A stretch of 64,000 nt of DNA from Lates calcarifer (Eukaryota > Chordata > Actinopteri > Centropomidae). The number at the start of each line of letters is the position of its first letter. The stretch's first letter is position 1. The DNA is taken from contig NC_066833.1 in the NCBI RefSeq assembly GCF_001640805.2, forward strand, positions 2,970,243-3,034,242. The letters run 5' to 3'. The notes below the pieces were generated by a model. That model was given only the letters and a program-made list of their open reading frames with translations, had not been told where the DNA came from and made no database searches. Shown here in pieces: positions 37,366-51,500 of the stretch. The translations under genes were made by a program, and so were the position numbers.

Positions 37366-39160
37366 ATGAGGGCTTTTATTCTCAGTTTAGCTCTGATATA
37401 TCTGTTAACCTGGACAGGCGAAGCCGACACACAGACCCATCTCAGGCGGGTGCAACTGCACCGACGCCCAAGACTGGAACGTGTCCAGGTGGGCGCATCG
37501 AGCAAGGAGCGCTTCATCGGACGTATGCGCCCTGGGTTTGGTTCGGCAATCTCGGTGCACAGCCCCAGGCAGGGGGAAGATGTACGGGCTAATGAGAGTG
37601 TTACAGCCTCCGCCAGGACAGGGACTGTGCAGGGCAAGAGAGCAGGGGGACAAGGTCTGGTGCCAAGGAGAGGGGTGGTCGGACAGATTGGTTTGCCCGC
37701 TCAGCTCGACATGCAGCAAGATGAGGGCACTCCAGGGGCGAGAGCCAGGGTCGCCCGGATGCCCAGCAACGCAGGGTCACCGAATCTGTTGGCCAGTTTC
37801 GCAGGGAAGAATCGCGTTTTGGTGATCTCTGCGCCTCATGATTCAGACGGCTACTACCGTCTGATGATGTCTCTTCTGAAGCCAGATGTGTACTGCGAGC
37901 TCGCCGAGCGACACGTCCACCAGATTGTCATGTTTCACCAGGAGGGAGAGATGGGGGGCAAGGTGAGGAGGATCACCACGGAGGGGAAGGTGATGGAGGA
38001 GCCGCTGGACACAGCACTCATCCCCAGACTCATGAGCTTCCTCAAATTGGAGAAAGGTAAAGAATGGGTTCAGGTCTGTAAGCCGGTGATGCACTGCCAC
38101 AGTAGTTTGTGCATGTTTGAGTTTGTAATGAGCTTATGGTTTCTTCTCTAGAAAGCAACTTAGTTAAGTGGAGGTGTTGTTTTCCGTAGTGGTGACAAAC
38201 CACTACGGAAAACAACAGGGGGATTGCACACAAGGGGCTGCACACACCTCACACTCAGCTCACCATCTGTGTAAAAACATAACAAAGTACCTGACACTAT
38301 TTATACCCTATTCTGATCAGTGATGTGCTGACCCTCAGGTAAGTTTGGCATGGTGCTGCTGAAGAAGACCCTGCAGGTGCAGGAGAGGTACCCATACCCT
38401 GTGAGGCTGGAGGCCATGTACGAGGTGATTGACCAGTCGCCCATGAGGAAGCTGGAGAAGCTTCGGCAGAAGGGCTTCGTCCAGAAGTGTAAAGGAGCAG
38501 GTGTGGAGGGTCAGGTGGAGGAGGGCACACTCACAGGTGAGGCATAGCCGGGGGGGTAATGTCAAGAATGGAAGCGCAAGAAAGGATGGGAAGCCTCCTT
38601 CTTGGAGTTCTGCCACTTAATAATCCACTTCCATCTGCATAATGTGTTAGTTCACAAACACTAAGAAATCCACATATTCACCTCTCTTGCTTCTAAACAT
38701 GCAGATAGTTTGTAATCAGCCAAGTGCAATGGAGGTGAACACCATTTTATTTGTGGTTGTCACAACAATGAGATATCACACAAAAAGACTCAACATCAGT
38801 ATCTCTTTCCAAAAAGAGTAAACTATGAATAATAATAATAATCCAGAGTTAAAGAGACATGGTCCCTGTAAAGGGAGGTTTCTGTTGAAAATTAGCACAA
38901 ACGAATGTTTATCCAATTCCATTATACTAGAGTGTGGGTAAAAAGAGGCAGCTGTCTCAAAAGCATAAAAAACCAAAACAGTCCAAGACCAAGACAAATG
39001 AGGAAATATATATTTTGTAATTTGGGTAAACCAAACCTTTATCACATGATCTGAAGCTTTACAAACAGTGGTGGAAAAAAAGATTCATTCTAAAGTAAAA
39101 TATTCAGTGAATGGAAATATTTTATACTATAATGCATTTTGGAAACTTTTTTATCTATGA

Positions 39161-39231
<71 letters not shown>

Positions 39232-42200
39232 GTTGTGTGTGTGTGTGTGTGTTTGTGTTTGTATGTGGACCAGTCGACACACCTGTAGAAAGAAAACCAG
39301 GTAAGAAGATCCTCAGGAAGCCTCCACCAACAACAACAACAACAACCACAGCAGCCACAACCACCACCACGACCACAACAACTACACAACCAACCACAAC
39401 TACAACCACCACAACTACGACCCGGCCCACGACTACCACGACCAGAGCTACAACAACAACCACCAAACCCACCACTACCACTACCAGAAGAACCACCACC
39501 ACCAAAAGACCCACCACCACTACTACCACCCAGAGACCAACCAGAGCCCATACCACAGCCCTGTGGCTCCCAGCCCCCAGAACCACTGCTGATCCTTACT
39601 ACTACAACCGCAGAGAGAGGGAGAGGTACCCGGAGAGGTACCCGGCTAAAACCACCCCGGCTGGAGATAACCGTACTGACAGGAACAGCAGAGATCCACA
39701 CAACCGCAAGCTGGTGCCTGCTACACATAAACCTTCCAAGATCAAACCCACCAAGAAGAAGAATGGAGGAGAAAAGGTGATGTGGTGAAATTTTGCTGAA
39801 ATGTAAATTCTGATTGGTTTGGTAAAAGTGTTTATACTGATATATAGAAGCTACTTCACTTGTGGAAAACAAGATTACTGTATCTGTAATCTTGGTGATG
39901 TTTTAACCCCAGCACTGAAATCATATACTTAAATAAGTCATCCTGCTTAATCCATTTTATGTGTGACCACATTTCTGGCACTAGGACCTGGCTTTTTGGG
40001 TCCTTATGTACTGGAAATAAGTCGACAACATATCTTTATCTGTGCAGGTGTTGACTAATGAGTACGAGGACAAGTATGAGCTCAGCAAGCCAACAGTGGG
40101 TGATCCTGAAGAGACAGAGACCTTCACTGACATCAGTCCCACAAAGAAGGTCAAGGGCAAGCACAATAAGCATGACAAGAAGAAGAAAAAGAACGACAAG
40201 GCAGCCAAGAAAGCAGAAAGGAGAGGAAAGGCAGGGAAGGATGGAAAGAAAAATGGAAAGAAGCTGTTGAAGTACCCTGAGAAAGAGGACTACCCGAAGC
40301 CCACTAAGAAACCATCGCCCCCTCCAAAGGGATCTCTGGCCTCCTTCCTAGACTACTTTGAGAACAGGAGGCGGTTGCTGGTGAGAGCATGACATAACAC
40401 TCAGTTCATAAAAGGCTCACTTACTCTTTTGCCTGGCAACTCTCCGGTTTCAGGCTGCAGCCAGAGAGAAATATTTGTCCTCAGATACAGTAGCATTATT
40501 AAACTGCACTGATCTACCAACTCCCAGTAGATACGTGCTTCACCTTTGAAGCTTTGCTTTATTTAACATTTTAGGTTATATTGCTTACATGCTTTCTTGC
40601 CAAGAGTTTGATGAGTAAATCAATACTAATAAAGTCTGCATACGAGCATCTCCAAAGCACATTAATTAGCACGTTTTAGCTTGCCAGGCACAGCCACTTC
40701 CTGCCAGGCAACCAGCAGAGACTCCAAGAAATAATCCAGCTCATAAACCTTTGTAAAACTACATCATGTTGTTTTTCACTACATTTTTTGTCTGGATTAA
40801 ACAAATTAGATAAGACATGTTAATTTGTGAGCTTTAGCATCGCTAGCTGTTTCCCTCTGTTTTAAGTCTTTATGCTAAGCTAAGCTAACCGGCTGCAGAC
40901 CCGAGAGTGGTATCAATCTTTCCATCCAACTCTCAGCAAGTAAACATATTTTACCAAGCTGTTCCTTTAAAGTAAATTTTCTGCATTCATTGACTTTTCC
41001 ACATCAGTAGTGATCGGAACTAATAGAAATGAGTATGTTTACCTACAGGAGTCTTATTTCTGTATCACTAAATTACATGTGATTAACATAGAATTATTTT
41101 TTCACAATGTGAGACTGTGAACCAGAGAAATAAAGCAGCTTATCAGCAGTGTCTCATGAAACATCAAATACAGTCAGTCTTGACAGAACTGCTTGGTCAG
41201 AGTTGTGAAGCTGGATGTGGCACCAGTGTTGAGCAGAAAGAGGAGGTGATCTATAGTTTATTGCAACTCCACTGAGAGGGAGTTGGTTTTCCAAAACAGG
41301 CTGGAAAGTTAGTTTTGAAAGTCAAACGTTGCAACATCTGGATAAGTAATCTATTTATGATTAATTAGTACGAACCAGAAAATTCCTCTGTGCTTTGAGG
41401 AAGCAAGTCATTCACTTGATTCCCCTTTTATTTTCTATAATGTCATTGCTGTATAATCACACTGAAGTGGCATGCTATATGAATAGACATAAGGTATGTG
41501 GAGCAGCCATCCTTCAGCTATCTGAAAGTGGGCACAGCTGTGTGCTAACAGACTGTGTGTCTCTGTTTTGCGGTGAGTATAGATTCTTATCACAGCAGTG
41601 CTGTGAGCAGGCTGGGAAAATATGCCCCATCCTCCGCCTGTAGGTTAATGTAAACACCACCTCTGTGGCACACTGTATATGTGTGTGTCTCATTGCATAT
41701 ACATGACACTCTAACCCAGCCTGCCTCGCTCCCCTCAGCTGATTACGTCCCCCACTGAGGAGAACAGCATGTATGTTCAGCAGAAGGATGAGTACTTGGA
41801 GTCCGTGTGTGAAATGGCCATCAGGAAAGTCTCCATCATCACCATCTTTGGCTCCCTGATCAACTCCACCATGAAGATTGACCACTACCAGCTAGGTGAG
41901 TAGGTCCCACATGCAGTGCCAGCACACAGTTCTTCCTCAGTGGTACAGGGAGGTTCAAAAGGTATTTGTTTGTAACTCAGATAGGCTGAGCCATAGATGA
42001 TTGGCAGTTCTCTCAGATATCAGTGGTATCCCATCCAGCCCTTCCATCTGGTTGGGCAAATGCAACCCTCGCTGGGCTGTTAGTGGGCCTTGCAGTTGCT
42101 GAGTCATGCACCTACTGTGAATAATTGTTTATGAGAATCCAAAGTCTCAGTGGATGTTTTCCACATTTTAATCTCACAGTGAAGGAGGGAGTTGTAGTTT

Positions 42201-43699
42201 GGTTTTGTGAGCACTTTATTTTACTCTGCTCTCCTCCTCACAGCCTGTAAAAGTCTTACATATTCTCAGCTGAAACTCAGGAGGCGTCACACAACTGGTC
42301 TTCATGTCCCTAGACAACAAATTTCCTGTGTCCTTTTTTCTTATTACTATGTTGATAGTTTTGGACATCTCATACCACAATAAGTCATACTACAATCTTT
42401 TTTAAATGGGACTTTAATTAATGACCAGAGAACATTTAGGAGTTCCTACATTCGACAGATGTGGATCTCGAATGTCTCCAACCACAGCACCCATTTTTGG
42501 TTAGTTTTTAAAAACTGAAATAAGTAGTGTTAGGTATTCTGTCATCTTCCCACACTGTAAAATATCTGGTATAGTTTCAGTAATTTGATGGAGATGATTT
42601 GTATTATTTCAAAATATTATAATTTCCTTCTTTAAAAATATATAACTGTACTCTCACCACAGTAGATTGGACATTTGTTTTTGGAAAAATAAGATAAAAA
42701 GACTCAGTACTAGTCATTTCTGAAGTGTTGCTCATTACATTTTCCACTACTGTTGCTATTCAAACTACAGTCAGGGAAGATTTTATCCTGTGAATGTTCA
42801 CAATGTGAAGACAGAGGCCAAGAGGTGTCTCCTGCCACGTCTGCTGTCCTGTCCTTGTTTTACCTTCCTTGCATGATGTCTAACTAGATGCTTTCAGCAG
42901 AGATCTCTGCTCCAAGTATAACATTCAGAATGTACACTGACTCTGCCAAAGCCACAGTATTGTGTACTTCTCTGTCTGTGCAGGTGACACTAAGCAGTGC
43001 TGACTTCTGATCCCATAATCTTGGCTTCTTTGTTCTTACTTTACTGAGGTGTTTATTCTCTCAGTAACAGTACCATTATATTACTTTGAAATGTTACACT
43101 TAGTGATGAGATGAGTGTCTGTGTCCTCCTTTAAGGAGTCAGATGAGTTCAGCAGCTGGTAAAATGCAGGGGTCTGTATCATATTTATCAGGGGAGGACA
43201 GGAACCCACTGCCAGAAAACATACCTTCCTTGTGTATCATCCTAAACAAGGGGTAACTCTGCCTCCTCTAGAGCTGATGTGTAAGCCGGAGACAGTTAAT
43301 TCATCACACCCATAGTTAATAAATCACACCCCCCACACACACACACACTCTTATGCAATTATGACAGCTTCTGAAAATTTCCCTTTAGTTGAAGTGCTTG
43401 TTCGAAAGGAGCAAAACCACGGCTGTTTTTATGAGAGGTGCTGTGTCATTTATGCTCGGCAGCTCCTCATATTTTGAGACATTTTACAGCTGTCTCAAAC
43501 CGGAGGCTTTGGTTAGTGTGTGTGTGTTAACGTCGGGACATGCAAACCCACTGTGTGAAACTTTATGAGTGTGTCACTCCACATGGACCACGTGGTTTTA
43601 TCCAGATGGAATGCTGGAAAAAGTGCAGAGGTGACGTCACCCGCCCCCACGTATACTAGGACTTGGTTACACTTTTGTTCCATTTACTGGCCAGAGGGT

Positions 43700-43733
<34 letters not shown>

Positions 43734-45510
43734 CACTGGAAATGTGTGTGAGCAAGCATGTACTGTATACAAACAACTAGTTCTTTGCCCCTCCCTCAGT
43801 TTAGTGTGACTTCATCGTGTTTAAGTTGGATGCAGCATGCACTGTATGTGGAACATATTGGAGTGTGTTTGTTGTGTATTTTTGTGTGTGCAGTCTGGGT
43901 CTGTGTCTGCTGTCTCCAGAGTGTGCTGGGGTTTTCCTGATTTGATTGCTCATAGACATTAGACATCACAGAGTGGGTGAAACAACCACCAAAAAACACT
44001 GTTCTGTGGTATGTGTGTGTGTGTGTGTTGTGCACATATGCATGGAGGGAGTGGTGATTAAAGGCTTTTGCTCTGGCCTGTATAAACGCCAGCTACAGTA
44101 AATTTCTAAGGCATCTGACCATGCCAGATCTCACCAAATAAAAGCTGCTCTTTGTTGCGTTGTCCCTGATTCACTCTGTGTTTCCATTCTGCTCTTCACT
44201 TCACAGTCTACTTCACTGTCTTGTCAAAGACGTTTTTCAAAGGAACATTGTTTTGAGCTTAGCAATGGAAAAAGTATTTTACTCTGAGTGTCTGAGAGCT
44301 GAACACTCACATTGTGTTTGTGTTATTATGGTTTATTTGTTGAGAAAACCTTGTCACAGCTGTACATCAGTTCACATTAAGATGTCTGACAGTTGTGTTT
44401 TTTACAGTTGTGTAAGACCTTCTATTTGTCAGATATGACAGTTTAGAGTCTCATAAACAATAAAAGCTGCCAGAGTTTCATTTTTCCTTCACTCAATATT
44501 TTTTGGAGCAAAATGTCAAAGAAAAAACTGAGATGTCAGCACAGTATAAAAAAATCTAAATAAACTAATACTCTCCAACAGAATCTGACCAGTGTCTCTT
44601 CCTGTCTCCAGAGAATGACAAACCTATGAAGGGTCTTCGTCAGGAGGACCTGGTGAACCAGGACCTGATCACAGAGCTGAGGAAAGAGTTTAGCATGACA
44701 CACAACGACTTCTACATGGTCCTCACTGACACTGACATGAGAGTCAAGGTAGGAACTCACTTTCTATAGCCACGTCCCAAATTTAGGGGCTGGATCCTCT
44801 AAAGTCCTTCTATACAGGATATACCAAAACCTGTCCAGTTCCAGACTCCTCTCTCTTTTGCCTGAAGTTGGAGGACAAAACTAGTGCATCATGTGATCAT
44901 CTTTGCATGCTGACATTAGAATTTAGCTCGAAGCACAACTCTATAGCTTCAAAGAGCCTTTAAAGTGTTTACACTCGAGTGATTATCAATCACTGGTTCT
45001 GGTAAATACTGATCATTACTTGAACTAGGCTATGTCAGGATAATACAGAAAAGGAAACCAGGCATGAACTCTCACATGAACATTGAAGTTTGTTGTATAC
45101 TGTTTCCACTGACCTGTGACAGCTTGTATTGTAAACATAGGTATCGTTATATTTGTCCCAATGTCCCACTGGTGTTTTCATTTTGTCAGTCATTTGGACG
45201 ATGTGGAGTAAAGGAAGAGGAGTTTATTTATTTTTCCAAGGTTCAGGGTCCTTTTCAGGATCCAGCCCCTAAACTGAGACAGGTTCCTTTTAATCATACT
45301 TCCCCTCTAAGGCACTGGTTGGTTGGTCTTTTGGTCTTGTGTTTACACATTCACCACCCCTCTGCCCAACACTTTCATCGTCTCTTTCTCTTTGAAGGTG
45401 GACTGACCTGTCCTCAAACTGCCAACACGCTTCCTTCACTAAAACACTGTTTTAATTCACACAACACAACATTTGCCCAACACCTGTGTGTATGTGTACG
45501 TATGTGTGTT

Positions 45511-45567
<57 letters not shown>

Positions 45568-48500
45568 ATGGCAGGGTAAATCACCAGGCTGTTTTTGGAC
45601 AGGTTCATCAAAGAGGCCAGTGTTCAGCTCTCTGCTGACAGAGGCAGAGACAGGGAAGTCTGTGAATGTACGAGGATGTGGGTGTGGGTATGAGACAGAA
45701 AGAGCGCAGTGGAGAAAGGTGTGAAAGAGTTAGAACGAGCTGTGCAGCTGATTCAGCTTACCCAGAGGAAAGCGTGAGAGCGTGTGTGTGTGTCTGTGTT
45801 ACATTTTTGTGCATGTGTTACATATTCATGCTGAAATTTCTTAGCAATTCGTAAATGAAATTGGATGTATTGTGTTTTCCCCGAAGTTATTATGAAGACT
45901 GCTTGGGATGTGGCAAGGGTCACGCCACATCTTTGTTCACTTCATCACATTTATTGGAAACAGGTTCACCATTGTTTAAAGCAATTGGATTCTATTTTCA
46001 TTTCCAGATTTCTTTCCACAGACATTTTTGTTTATTTATTCTGTGGCTTCACCACATGTCAAATCAACCTTTGGGAGAATATGACTGGTTCTTGTTGATG
46101 GTCTTTTGTCAGCAATCCTATGAGGTTCCCATCGCCATGAAGGCTGTTTTTGACTACATCGACACCTTCTCCTCCCGCATCCGAGAGATGGAGCAGCAGA
46201 AGAGAGATGGGGTTGTGTGTAAGAAAGAGGACAAGCCCAGATCATTGGAGAACTTCCTCTCCAGGTGAGATCACCCAAACATTACACCCGTGGGTATGAA
46301 TATGCTGCTACAACAGCCTGCTTTTCCGGCAGAGTTTTATACAAGATTTTGAAAAAATGGCCACTGGGATTTGCTCCCATTCAGCCATAAGAGCTGCAGT
46401 GAGGTCAGGCACTGATGTTGGGTGATAAGACCTGGCTCACAGCCTGTGTTCCAGTTAATCCCAAAGATGCTGGGTGGGGTTGAGGTCAGAGCTATTCCAC
46501 ACCAAACTTAGAAGACCACGTCTTTATGGCTTTGTGTACTAGAGCACTGCAGTATAGAAAAGTAAAGCCATATAGTGTTTCTTTTAACATGCATAAAAAC
46601 AAGTACCAACTACATGAAAGGGCATACTGTATATGAATATCTCAGCTTCATTGATATTTGTTTTGATAAAGCTTTTGGACTGAAAAACTGCATGTCCTTC
46701 AATTGTAGATATTGTCTTAGTTAAGTGTTTTTTTTCTGAGGAATTGGTAGTCAGAATTATTGAGTGGTCCCAACAGACTGTTCCGGCTTCCATCAAACAT
46801 CTGTTGCTTTGCTCAGTAATCAGCTGGACCACAATTTATAGAGTTTATAAGCAGCATTTGGCAGATTGCAGCAGCCTGTTTGTGTGTGTTCCACGGATAT
46901 TAAAAAGTAACATAAACCCCTGCCGTTCCTCAAGGCTGAATCATTGCAGTCACATATTTTCCCGAGATGTCTAAACCAGACAGGCTGTCTTTTGTTACCA
47001 TGGAGACCTGGATTCCAGCTCCAGATCACAGTGCTGAGATCTGGCAGGTCTTTGACCATAATTCGGGATTGTTATCCTCTGGCAGTAATAGTATAGGAAT
47101 ATGTTAGTGAACTGTCTTAGTACAGAGCTTTCACTGCCGCACCAAAGTGCCACTTAAATCCAGGCTACAATTTTTTGTGATTGCAGGTTCCGTTGGAGAC
47201 GTCGCCTGTTCATCATCTCCGCCCCCAATGACGAGGAGTGGGCCTATCAGCAGCAGCTCTACGCCCTGACCAGCCAGGCCTGCAACCTGGGTGAGTTCAA
47301 GTGAAGTCATCACTCTTTAGCTAACCCATGATTGGTGAATGAACTCACCTCCCTGAGGTCAGGAAAGGGACTTTGAAGGGTTGCTCAAATAATGACAAAA
47401 AAGAACACAGGACACAGCTACACCATTCGTGTCCAGCTGTGGAGCCTTAATGCACGTCCTTCTATCATTTCCTGTCATCTCTCCACTTTCAACTATGAAA
47501 TAAAAGCATTAAAAGGAAAAAATAAATAAATAAAAATGATCACTTGATTCAAGCTCTGCTTTTGGTCTCCACCACCTCCTGAGGGAAATCTCTGGCTCTT
47601 TAGCTGCTGAATGCTGCACTGTGTTCACCAGCTGCTCTCTGACTGTGTCTGTCTGCTGTTTGCTGCTCAGCAGGTAGTGGACAGTAGGTTTTAAAAGCTT
47701 TTTCACTGAAAACAGCTGCCTGCGGCAGTTGAAAATTACATTCAAAGTGCAGCGACAGTGAACCAAAACTGTGAAGTTGGAGGCTAAAAATCAAAACATT
47801 ATGCTACAGAATGCTACAGATTATGCTGACAGAAACTGCAGAGTGATAATTCTCTACAGATGAACCCATTTCAAGTAGCTGTGATCCAGTGATAGTATAA
47901 AAATATAGATTATAGCTGTTTTTACCTTTAATGGTGAAAAAATCTACATGGCTAGATACCAGTAGGGTTAAATGTTTTTGTGTAATTTGAGTAAACTGAT
48001 CTTTTAAAATTCCTTAAGATTTGACATTGTGATGCACTTTCTGCTGGTCAGTGTGTATTCAACCAGTGTGGCCAGTGCTGTGAGCACTTTTCCCTCAGGA
48101 TTTTCTGTGTGTGCTTGGCCAGAGTGGCCATGTCCACTCATACTGACTACTCTTTCTGTGCTCCTAACAATTTCCTGTTGCTGCAGCCAGAAGCAAACAA
48201 ACTAACAAAAAAGTATCACTTCTTAGGAAAGATCTCCCAGAGAGAGCAAATGTAGAATCTTTAATGAAGTGACTATAGGTTGAAATTGTGTAAATCCTGA
48301 TTGGATGTTTAGCCCAGACATGTTAACCTTTATGGTCTACAATAGAAAACACATATTTTACAACTAAACAAAATCTAATCTCTGTTTTTCTGAGAATGTT
48401 TTCTATAAGATTCACATTAACCAAATACCTGGTATTTCATGGTGACCTAAGCTTTACCCAGACAGGTGTCCTGTCACTGCCTGCCAGAGTATTAGTCAGA

Positions 48501-51500
48501 TCACTTATGAATATGTTAATCACATGAAGAAACTGATTACATGGAATGTTTTTGTTGACTGCTAACCCTCCAGATATTATCGGCATCTGTGTCAGTGTGT
48601 ATGTTTGTGCATGTGCACAGCAGGATGTGCAGAGAAGTGCCAGATGACAGAACTGGCAAAGAGCTGTTCTGTTCTGTCTGGGACTAACATGCTCTTTTCC
48701 TTCCCTGACGACGGCCTTTTCAGCCTGCCCGTTAGTCAGCTTTTCCACAGTTACTTAACGTTATTACTGTATATCTCAAAAAGACACATTCATCTAAACT
48801 GTGCAAATCTCAACAACCTGACATGTCTGACAGATTTATGTAAGATACGATTAATGTAAACTTTAAATAGCTCATGCTGTACTTCACTTCTGAGTAAAAC
48901 CAAATAATGCTGTCATCAGGAGTTTCTTCCCCACTTGAACCTCATGAACCATTCCAGTCTTGTTTATGTAAATTCAAGATTTCTGACGTTTCTCCCTCTC
49001 CCTCATACCTCTCTCTCATAGTGCGTGAGTTAGTCAGAAATATACTGTATTTGTCACATTTATGACTTCGAGAATTGATAAGGAATTAGGAAAAGAGAAC
49101 CGAGGTATTTAGAGAATCCAACTGCACTTACACTAGGCTTTCTTTTAACCAACATAACATGTGGAAGACATGTACAGTGACAAACTCAGTGCGGTAGGCT
49201 ACAATTCAATAAAATGTATTTTTTAGAGGGTGGAAGGATTTTCAGAAGTTTTGGATCATGTCACAAACATAAAACAGGAGCTCTGTTGCATCTACATGTT
49301 TGTGGATCTGTTGAGGTGTAACTACAACAGTGCGTTGCTTTAAGCGCTGCTGCTGCAAGGAATTATGGGACAGAATTCTCTCCTTTCCTTTTTGTAAAGG
49401 AAGGCCCAGTGTATCCTATGCTAAAGGAGATAAGATAGGAAACACTGAAGCTCCTTTCCTTTAACATTTAGAGAATTCAACCAGCTCTTATCATGGCTGC
49501 CACTGAGATACATACTTCCAGGTCATTTCACTCATTTAGAAACCTTCCTAAGCAAAAAGGACTATTTGACCGCAGCTCAGCACTCCCTCACACTGGAAGC
49601 CTCTCTTGTCTGATGCTGGCACAGGAGCTTTTATGCACTTGACTCAAAGCCAGGTGCAGCTCATTGATTACTGATCAGGTAACACCTGTGAAGAGCTACA
49701 GAGAGGACAGGAGAGGAAAGGAACAAACACAAGGAACACAACAGCTGTAACACTGAATAAGTCAGCTAAATAAGAAGGCATACAAGTTTAAAACTAATGG
49801 CTATTTTGATAGCTAATAAATCATTCATCATCAGTGCTTTAAAGAACAGTAAGCTGCAGCAAGATGAGAAGTTAAACCACCTAGGGTCAACAAAAACAAG
49901 ATTTTCAAAGAGTCAAGGATTTTCAGATCAATTTTCATTCATGAAGTCTGAAATCGTAAATTGTGAATGATTTCACTCCTGATGCTCTGTGGCTTGGACT
50001 GAGTCAGTCTGTGTCTGTAGACTGTTTTTCCATATGAATGAGTCGTGACTGGGCTCGTCTTGCTTATCAGCAAACCCCCACTGTGGTCTATGAGGACTTT
50101 TTTCCCCTCATGTGTTGCTCTTGGCCTGGTTGGCACCCAGGGCTGTACCCTCCCTCCCTGCCCCAGACAAAGGCCTGTCCTGCTGACTGGGCTGAAGGCC
50201 TGAGAGGTTTGATCCTGGTATTCAGCACTTGGCTCTCACCAAGTAAAGCCAGCGTTCTCCTGTGTTTAATGTGGGCTTTCGCGCTTCAGAGGAAACAGCT
50301 TTTTGGCGGGACTCTCCAGACCACCACGATCTCCTCCCTTTACCTAGAAACCAGTGCTCAGGATCGTTCCAATAATAAACAATAATAAACCACAGTCAAA
50401 CCAGTTTGGATAAGCAGATGGGCTGATGGATAAAAAACAGTTGGTCAGCATATTACGGACACAGTGTTTGTCTTTGACTTTTGCTGTTTTCTGTCTAAGA
50501 TATTTGCTTCTCTATTGTGTGTGTTGTCAATGTGGCAGGTCTGAGGCACATCGCCATCCTTAAGTTGGTTGGCACAGAACCACCAGATATGGGCGGAGTC
50601 TTGGAGCTGTATCCTATCAATGGTAAGAACTTTCTCAAATAAAATAATCAATGGGACTGTGGGTCAGGCATGTCTGTAGCACACACACTAACTCCCACAT
50701 AGCACCTCTATTTATGCCTCACACAGTACCTCCTTTTACTGAATGCTAAGACCATGCCAGCAAAGTGACATTCAGGTCACTTGTGTCACTACAGAACAAC
50801 TGTCGCTCCTCACGCTGCAAGTCAAACTCTTGCCCTAGATCTGCCCTTTTGCAAAACCAGAATCCCAGTCAGTCCAGAAATTCCCCTGCACAGGCCAGTG
50901 TTGCTGGATCCCACAGTCCCATACAGTAAAGAGGATCTATGCTCCACTTGCTATGACACCATGTCCCCAGAGGAACCTCAAATATTTCTTATTATCAGTC
51001 AATCAATAATCACTCAAGATAATCCCCATACAACCTCACAGCTACACATATGTATGTGTGCTGCTGCTGTGACTAGGGACTCAGGATGTATTTCTGGAAT
51101 TTATTTGACCTGGTACATGTTGCTCAACAGAACAAGGGATAAACTCCACTGTGAGAAAAAGTCAGGCTTGTGCAAGTCTGTGGAAACCAGAGCTGTTACC
51201 AGTGGTCTGAAGTTGTTGAGATTTCTGCCTTTGGCATTTGAGCTCAGCATGAGGAGATACAGTAAATGTCAAACTAGTCTGCAAAGGAAAACATGGCTGT
51301 ACTCCCTCTGCTGTAAAAATAAAAAATTCTGTCTCTAGTGCTTCCTAACTTGGATATCTGCTCCATCCAGGGACTGCTACTGTGGAACGTGAAGGACTGT
51401 CAGCCACCTTGGTCAAGGACATGAGGAACTACTTCCAGATCAGCCCAGAGTACTTCTCTATGTTGCTAGTGGGGAAGGACGGCAACGTTAAGTCCTGGTA

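Noticed and set aside
39299..39300. Alternative acceptor AG 27 bases downstream of the ccdc80 exon 3 start
   Set aside because: It is frame-compatible, but it is preceded by purine-rich sequence with no pyrimidine or GT-rich tract. The upstream AG at 39,272-39,273 is the first after a long AG-free region.
39155..39586. 143-codon poly-Val frame on the minus strand
   Set aside because: Antisense of Thr codons (ACN read as NGT) gives Val by necessity; it shadows ccdc80 exon 3.
39090..39872. 260-codon Gly/Ser/Cys-rich frame on the minus strand
   Set aside because: It is the antisense of the ccdc80 Thr-rich exon and the TG repeat, so its open length comes from the repetitive composition of the real exon.
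50781..51338. 185-codon open frame in ccdc80 intron 9
   Set aside because: It lies wholly between two well-supported exons of the same strand and has no recognisable protein features.
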